44,976 nucleotides of DNA, taken from the IMG/VR virus record IMGVR_UViG_3300037196_000189, positions 1-44,976 of that record, one strand, 5' to 3'. The stretch's first letter is position 1. Each line of letters opens with the position of its first letter. Source of the DNA: a virus. Below are positions 41,027-44,976 of this stretch, piece after piece. A model generated the notes under the pieces. The model made no database searches. It saw only the letters and a program-made list of their open reading frames with translations, and had not been told where the DNA came from. Made by a program: the position numbers and the translations under genes.

Positions 41027-44000
41027 TTAATATTGCAATAATAAATTTATTACTTCTTTACTGTTATTAGATAAACTGAAAGGAGGTAAATTCTCTAAAT
41101 ATAAAACTTTTCCAGAATCTCTTACAAGATCAGGATATCGTATTACATTCAAAAGATCACACCTTCCTAATGAACCTGTAGTCAATCCTGATATATTGCC
41201 AGAAAGAACTCCTGTGTTAAATGTTCCAAATACATCATTTAGTATTAAAACAGGATAAAAGGCATCAATAGTTGCTGAAGATCCTATTGTATTATTTATA
41301 CTATCTTCGTCAGAAAATGTTCCAAAAACAGAAGTTAATCTTAAATAACTTGTATTTGCCCATATGACTATTCCTATTCCAACATTTCCGGCATTATATA
41401 TAACATCACCAATTGAAAATGAACCGATAGTATTAGAATAAGTTAAATCTATATCATTACCAATTACAGTATTAGCTAAACTAGGAACTGTTATCTTTCC
41501 TCCAATAATTCTACCACTAGCATTAGAATAACTTTGTGTGACATATTCAAAAATTTCAAATGGTGCAGTATTAGAAGTAAGAGGAATTCTTAATGTTTGA
41601 TTAAATTTATGACCAAATGTTGTGGTAACATCAGTAAAATTATTATCTACCTTTAATGATATAACATTGGCATATGCATTATTAAGTGGATCATATATGA
41701 TACTATTAGAACTTAATATACCAGAAACATTAGTAACTTGTAAACTAGTTGTATTAGAAATTGCAACTAATATTGCATTTGCAATAGAACTTTCTATCAC
41801 AACTTCACCAGATGTTGAAATATTAAAATTAGAAATATTAGCAGAAGAAACATTGGCAACTGTTCCTGATAACATTCCAATTATATTATCATTAGAAATA
41901 ACATTATTTGGATATAATCCATTTGCACTAAAGTTATTAGAAGTTTTAATTATATCTTTAAGTTCTAAATAAGACGAATTACTATAAACAACAGTGCCAC
42001 CAGATAAAGTATTAGGTTGATATACAAATTCCCCCTGTATAAAATTATTTGAAGCAGAATTTATAGAAAGTTTTATACGATCAAAATCATTAACAGTTAT
42101 ATAAAGATTATCGAATAAAGGATTATCAATAATACCAACGACACGATAGTTTCCAAAAGTAGGAAAATAATATCCTTCTAATGAAGAATTAGATATATTT
42201 ACAGAAATGGATACATAAGATGCACCTAATTCTGTTAAAGGATCTGCCCCATGCCCTAAAAGTGGAGAAATACCAGCAAGAGCCGTAGCACCCGAACCAA
42301 ATAAAGCATTAGAAGTTATAATAACATTCGCATAAGTGTATCCAGTTCCATTATTGATAACATTTATTTCTGATAAAGGAAAAGAAGAAGTTGCTGAAGT
42401 ATTAACCGTGGAATATGCTAGTGCTCCATATCCATCTCCTTCAATAGTAACTGTAGGAGAAATAATATATTCTGTAAGTTGTCCAGGAATAGTATACCAA
42501 GACAATACATTTGCTTGACCATTTATGATAGAAAGATTAGAAGTTGAACGAGAATAAGCTTGTTGTCCTATAACAAAATTACCAACAGGATTATAAACAG
42601 TTATATTTGGATAACTTATAATATAATTTATATAAGCAGATAATGTTGATGATTCTCCATTTAAATAAAATCCCTGTAAAAACCCAGAACCAACTACTCC
42701 TGAAATTATAACTGTTGAAGTGTTACAATAAGAAACAGTTCCATAAACTCCTTGAAAGGTATTATTGGAATTAACCATATCAACTCTTTCACCTGGAATA
42801 AATAATTGAAATGACAAGGAAGCGTTAGAATAATTTATTTGAACACTTGTTAAATTTGTATTAGTAATTATCCCATTTGAGTTTAATAATGTATATGATG
42901 ATATTTCAGCAGCATTAGGAATCAAATAATGAACATTTGATATTGCTGTTTGTGCTAAAGGAGAATCTATTGTAAGATAGAAAGAATTAACAGATAATAT
43001 TCTTTTAATATTGTTAGAAGAATTATTTCCAACTCTTATATAACTTCCAGTATAATAACTTGTTGAAAAAGTAGTTTGAGCTGAATTTGACGTAAATATA
43101 TAATCCATTCCATAAGAATTGCTTGTAACAGAAAGAATATGAGCATTAGAACCAGAAGTATTTCCTGCTACTTGATATGTATTTGTAAATGCTCCATTAG
43201 AACGTGATATTAGTAATCTTATAGGTGTATAAGATAAACTATCACCAGTTTCAGAAGGTATATTAAATGTAAGATTATGACCAGTTTCAGAAACGGTAGT
43301 AGCTAAGATATTAACATTTGGTCCATTTAATGTCTGTGATAAACATAATCCAGAAGTATTTGCATATACAGTATAATATAAAAATCCATTTGATAATCCT
43401 ACTGGAATAGTATTTCCAGTAGAAACAGTATATGTTAATGGTTCTCCATTGATATATTGATTTCCAGAAATACTGATAAAATCATATGCATCAATACCAG
43501 TATTTGGATTAAATGTTTCTGATATAGAAGTAGAAATATTAATACTAGTAAGTCCTTCTACAAAAAGAGAAGAACCATCAGGAGACACAAGAGTATCACC
43601 TGCCTCTGTCAATCCATCAAAAAATGGAGTTGCAAGAGCTACCCCAGAAGTGTTTGCATTTATAACAATATAAGAAGCATTATTTACTAATCCAAAAATA
43701 ACGGTGTTTCCAGCAGAAACATTATAAATAACTTCCATTCCATTTGAAAATTGATTGTTAGATATAGAAATAAATCCAGAGGTAGAATTAACACTTATAC
43801 TTGGATTAAAGTTTACACTAACTACTGGATCTGTTTGAGCTGAAAAAACTATACCTACACCAACATTAGCACTACCATTACTTTGATAAATAACTTCACC
43901 AATAGTAAATGGATTTGTATTTGATAAAATAGCTAATATAGGAAGTGGTTGAACATTGACCGTTCCTGGTTGAATTATACCAGATTCAATAGTATTATAT

Positions 44001-44976
44001 ATAGGAATATTCGTATCAAATAAAATAGAATTATTTCTAACAACATTAAGATATGTAGAATTAGATGAAATAATTTGTCCAATAGCTCCTGTATCTGATT
44101 GAGCAATAGTATCACCAATTTGAAACACACCAACATTATAATATATAGAAAGCTTATCTATAGTTTGTAAAAAAGTATCACCTGTATTAAAATTACCAAA
44201 TATATCAGATAAACTAAACACCCCATATGAATTAAAAGGACTATTCAACCTAACAAGTTTATTCAATCCATCATATTGAACTATTTCGCGTATTTGACCA
44301 GCACCATATCCAGCCTTTAAATACATAGAACTACCAACATAATAATCTGAATATGGTGATGCATTACTATCTAAGACTACAACATAACTATTCACTGAAT
44401 TTTGTAAGAATCCAGTATAATATGAAGCGTAATTATTTCCTAAAGATGTTAAATCTATTACATCTACTGTTCCAGGTATTGCGTTTGCAACAACAGAAGC
44501 ATTTGAAGTAATTGGTATATAATTAACAGTAGAAAATTTAGAATTGATATCAGAAGGTATAGTATACATATATTTCCATACATAACCATCTGCTAATGGA
44601 AAATTTCCTTGTTGAGATGTTAATATTGGTTTTACAAGAGATGGATTTCCATAATTGTTATCAATACATTTATAAACATTTAAATCATCAGTAACAACAT
44701 AAAAGTTTTTGGAATAAAGATTTGCATCTTTATTCCAATATTTTGCATAAACAGTATTTGATGTCCAATTATAACGAGAAATCATATTTATAACATCTGT
44801 TGAAGTTATAAGTTTACCAAATGCTAAATCTGTATAAATTGCACCTTCACTTTGAAATATAGAAATATTAGCATTTGGTATTACCGTATCATTATAACTA
44901 CCATTAATATTCACCCAAGGATCTGGATGACCAATAAAAATATATTTTGGAGTATCAGCAGTAAAACTATTTACTG
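41027..44976 (-). CDS. 8: Baseplate wedge protein gp8, greatly enlarged, 5' end outside window
   Basis: The frame is open to the window edge (1315 residues visible). A GTG at 44914 is not the start: upstream codons read FTADTPKYIFIGHPDPW, aligning with T4 gp8 DKNTIFITFGRSEPW. Further matches: ADGYVWKYMYTIPSDI (T4 GDGYVWEYLFEIPPDV), and the C-terminus KVLYLENLPPFSLSNNSKEV (T4 MIYMENRPPIIMAMDQTEEI). T4 gp8 has 334 aa. Here about 950 extra residues lie between these ends. They include many ~60-residue beta repeats (F.iGd.v.q....G.iv..n.tyL.l) and two copies of a ~75-residue domain (GNT-I--GL-N---Y-V-ANTSG). gp8 is part of each baseplate wedge. The insert may decorate the baseplate. Confidence 0.92.
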   Translation of the reverse strand, partial: VNSFTADTPKYIFIGHPDPWVNINGSYNDTVIPNANISIFQSEGAIYTDLAFGKLITSTDVINMISRYNWTSNTVYAKYWNKDANLYSKNFYVVTDDLNVYKCIDNNYGNPSLVKPILTSQQGNFPLADGYVWKYMYTIPSDINSKFSTVNYIPITSNASVVANAIPGTVDVIDLTSLGNNYASYYTGFLQNSVNSYVVVLDSNASPYSDYYVGSSMYLKAGYGAGQIREIVQYDGLNKLVRLNSPFNSYGVFSLSDIFGNFNTGDTFLQTIDKLSIYYNVGVFQIGDTIAQSDTGAIGQIISSNSTYLNVVRNNSILFDTNIPIYNTIESGIIQPGTVNVQPLPILAILSNTNPFTIGEVIYQSNGSANVGVGIVFSAQTDPVVSVNFNPSISVNSTSGFISISNNQFSNGMEVIYNVSAGNTVIFGLVNNASYIVINANTSGVALATPFFDGLTEAGDTLVSPDGSSLFVEGLTSINISTSISETFNPNTGIDAYDFISISGNQYINGEPLTYTVSTGNTIPVGLSNGFLYYTVYANTSGLCLSQTLNGPNVNILATTVSETGHNLTFNIPSETGDSLSYTPIRLLISRSNGAFTNTYQVAGNTSGSNAHILSVTSNSYGMDYIFTSNSAQTTFSTSYYTGSYIRVGNNSSNNIKRILSVNSFYLTIDSPLAQTAISNVHYLIPNAAEISSYTLLNSNGIITNTNLTSVQINYSNASLSFQLFIPGERVDMVNSNNTFQGVYGTVSYCNTSTVIISGVVGSGFLQGFYLNGESSTLSAYINYIISYPNITVYNPVGNFVIGQQAYSRSTSNLSIINGQANVLSWYTIPGQLTEYIISPTVTIEGDGYGALAYSTVNTSATSSFPLSEINVINNGTGYTYANVIITSNALFGSGATALAGISPLLGHGADPLTELGASYVSISVNISNSSLEGYYFPTFGNYRVVGIIDNPLFDNLYITVNDFDRIKLSINSASNNFIQGEFVYQPNTLSGGTVVYSNSSYLELKDIIKTSNNFSANGLYPNNVISNDNIIGMLSGTVANVSSANISNFNISTSGEVVIESSIANAILVAISNTTSLQVTNVSGILSSNSIIYDPLNNAYANVISLKVDNNFTDVTTTFGHKFNQTLRIPLTSNTAPFEIFEYVTQSYSNASGRIIGGKITVPSLANTVIGNDIDLTYSNTIGSFSIGDVIYNAGNVGIGIVIWANTSYLRLTSVFGTFSDEDSINNTIGSSATIDAFYPVLILNDVFGTFNTGVLSGNISGLTTGSLGRCDLLNVIRYPDLVRDSGKVLYLENLPPFSLSNNSKEVINLLLQY

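Noticed and set aside
41027-44914. gp8 starting at GTG 44914
   Set aside because: Upstream in-frame codons to the window edge align with the T4 gp8 N-terminus; the true start is outside the window.
1-44976. tRNA genes, CRISPR arrays, insertion sequences or attachment sites
   Set aside because: None was recognised; gaps between genes are short and explained by leaders, hairpins or endonuclease remnants.

Overview
The window is a 45-kb stretch of the structural (late) region of a strongly AT-rich T4-like myovirus. Nearly every gene lies on the minus strand, so transcription runs from high to low coordinates. In that direction the order is gp8, a baseplate/fiber block, gp13, gp14, gp15, gp16, gp17, gp18, gp19, gp20, small prohead-core proteins, gp21, gp22, gp23, which is the T4 order. 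The fiber proteins, the DUF4815 baseplate protein and the small virion proteins resemble those of aquatic (cyanophage-like) members of the T4 supergroup more than coliphage T4. No host gene, tRNA or photosynthesis gene is visible, so the host can only be guessed as an aquatic bacterium.

Layout. 44976-41027 is an oversized gp8 cut by the window edge. 41015-33253 is a DUF4815 baseplate protein whose usual C-terminal domains sit in two further ORFs. 33240-23912 is a run of fiber, small accessory and glycine-rich adhesin genes, including two fiber+adhesin cassettes. 23890-18565 holds neck and tail-completion genes 13, 14, 15, a papain-like protein of unknown role, and the small terminase. 18584-14414 is the large terminase, split into two genes. 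14298-10506 carries sheath and tube. 9785-6669 is the portal. 6603-887 holds core, protease, scaffold and major capsid protein.

The main feature is the load of mobile endonuclease elements. There are two full LAGLIDADG inteins (portal; ATPase domain of the terminase). A third intein is naturally and atypically split, with a 31-residue N-half and a 93-residue C-half, and it joins the two terminase genes; a free-standing HNH endonuclease lies between the halves. Four further free-standing GIY-YIG homing endonuclease genes lie after gp23, gp19, gp18 and gp13. Three degraded remnants lie before gp21, before gp15 (opposite strand) and at the 3' end of a fiber gene. Making an active packaging motor therefore requires two cis-splicing events and one trans-splicing event.

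Four of the endonuclease genes share one regulatory design: a perfect hairpin pairs their Shine-Dalgarno sequence. In the HNH case a T4-type late promoter box (TATAAATA) lies in the loop, so late transcripts would lack the inhibitory arm. This is the logic known for T4 I-TevI. Several other candidate TATAAATA boxes lie upstream of gene starts, but in DNA this AT-rich a single box is weak evidence.
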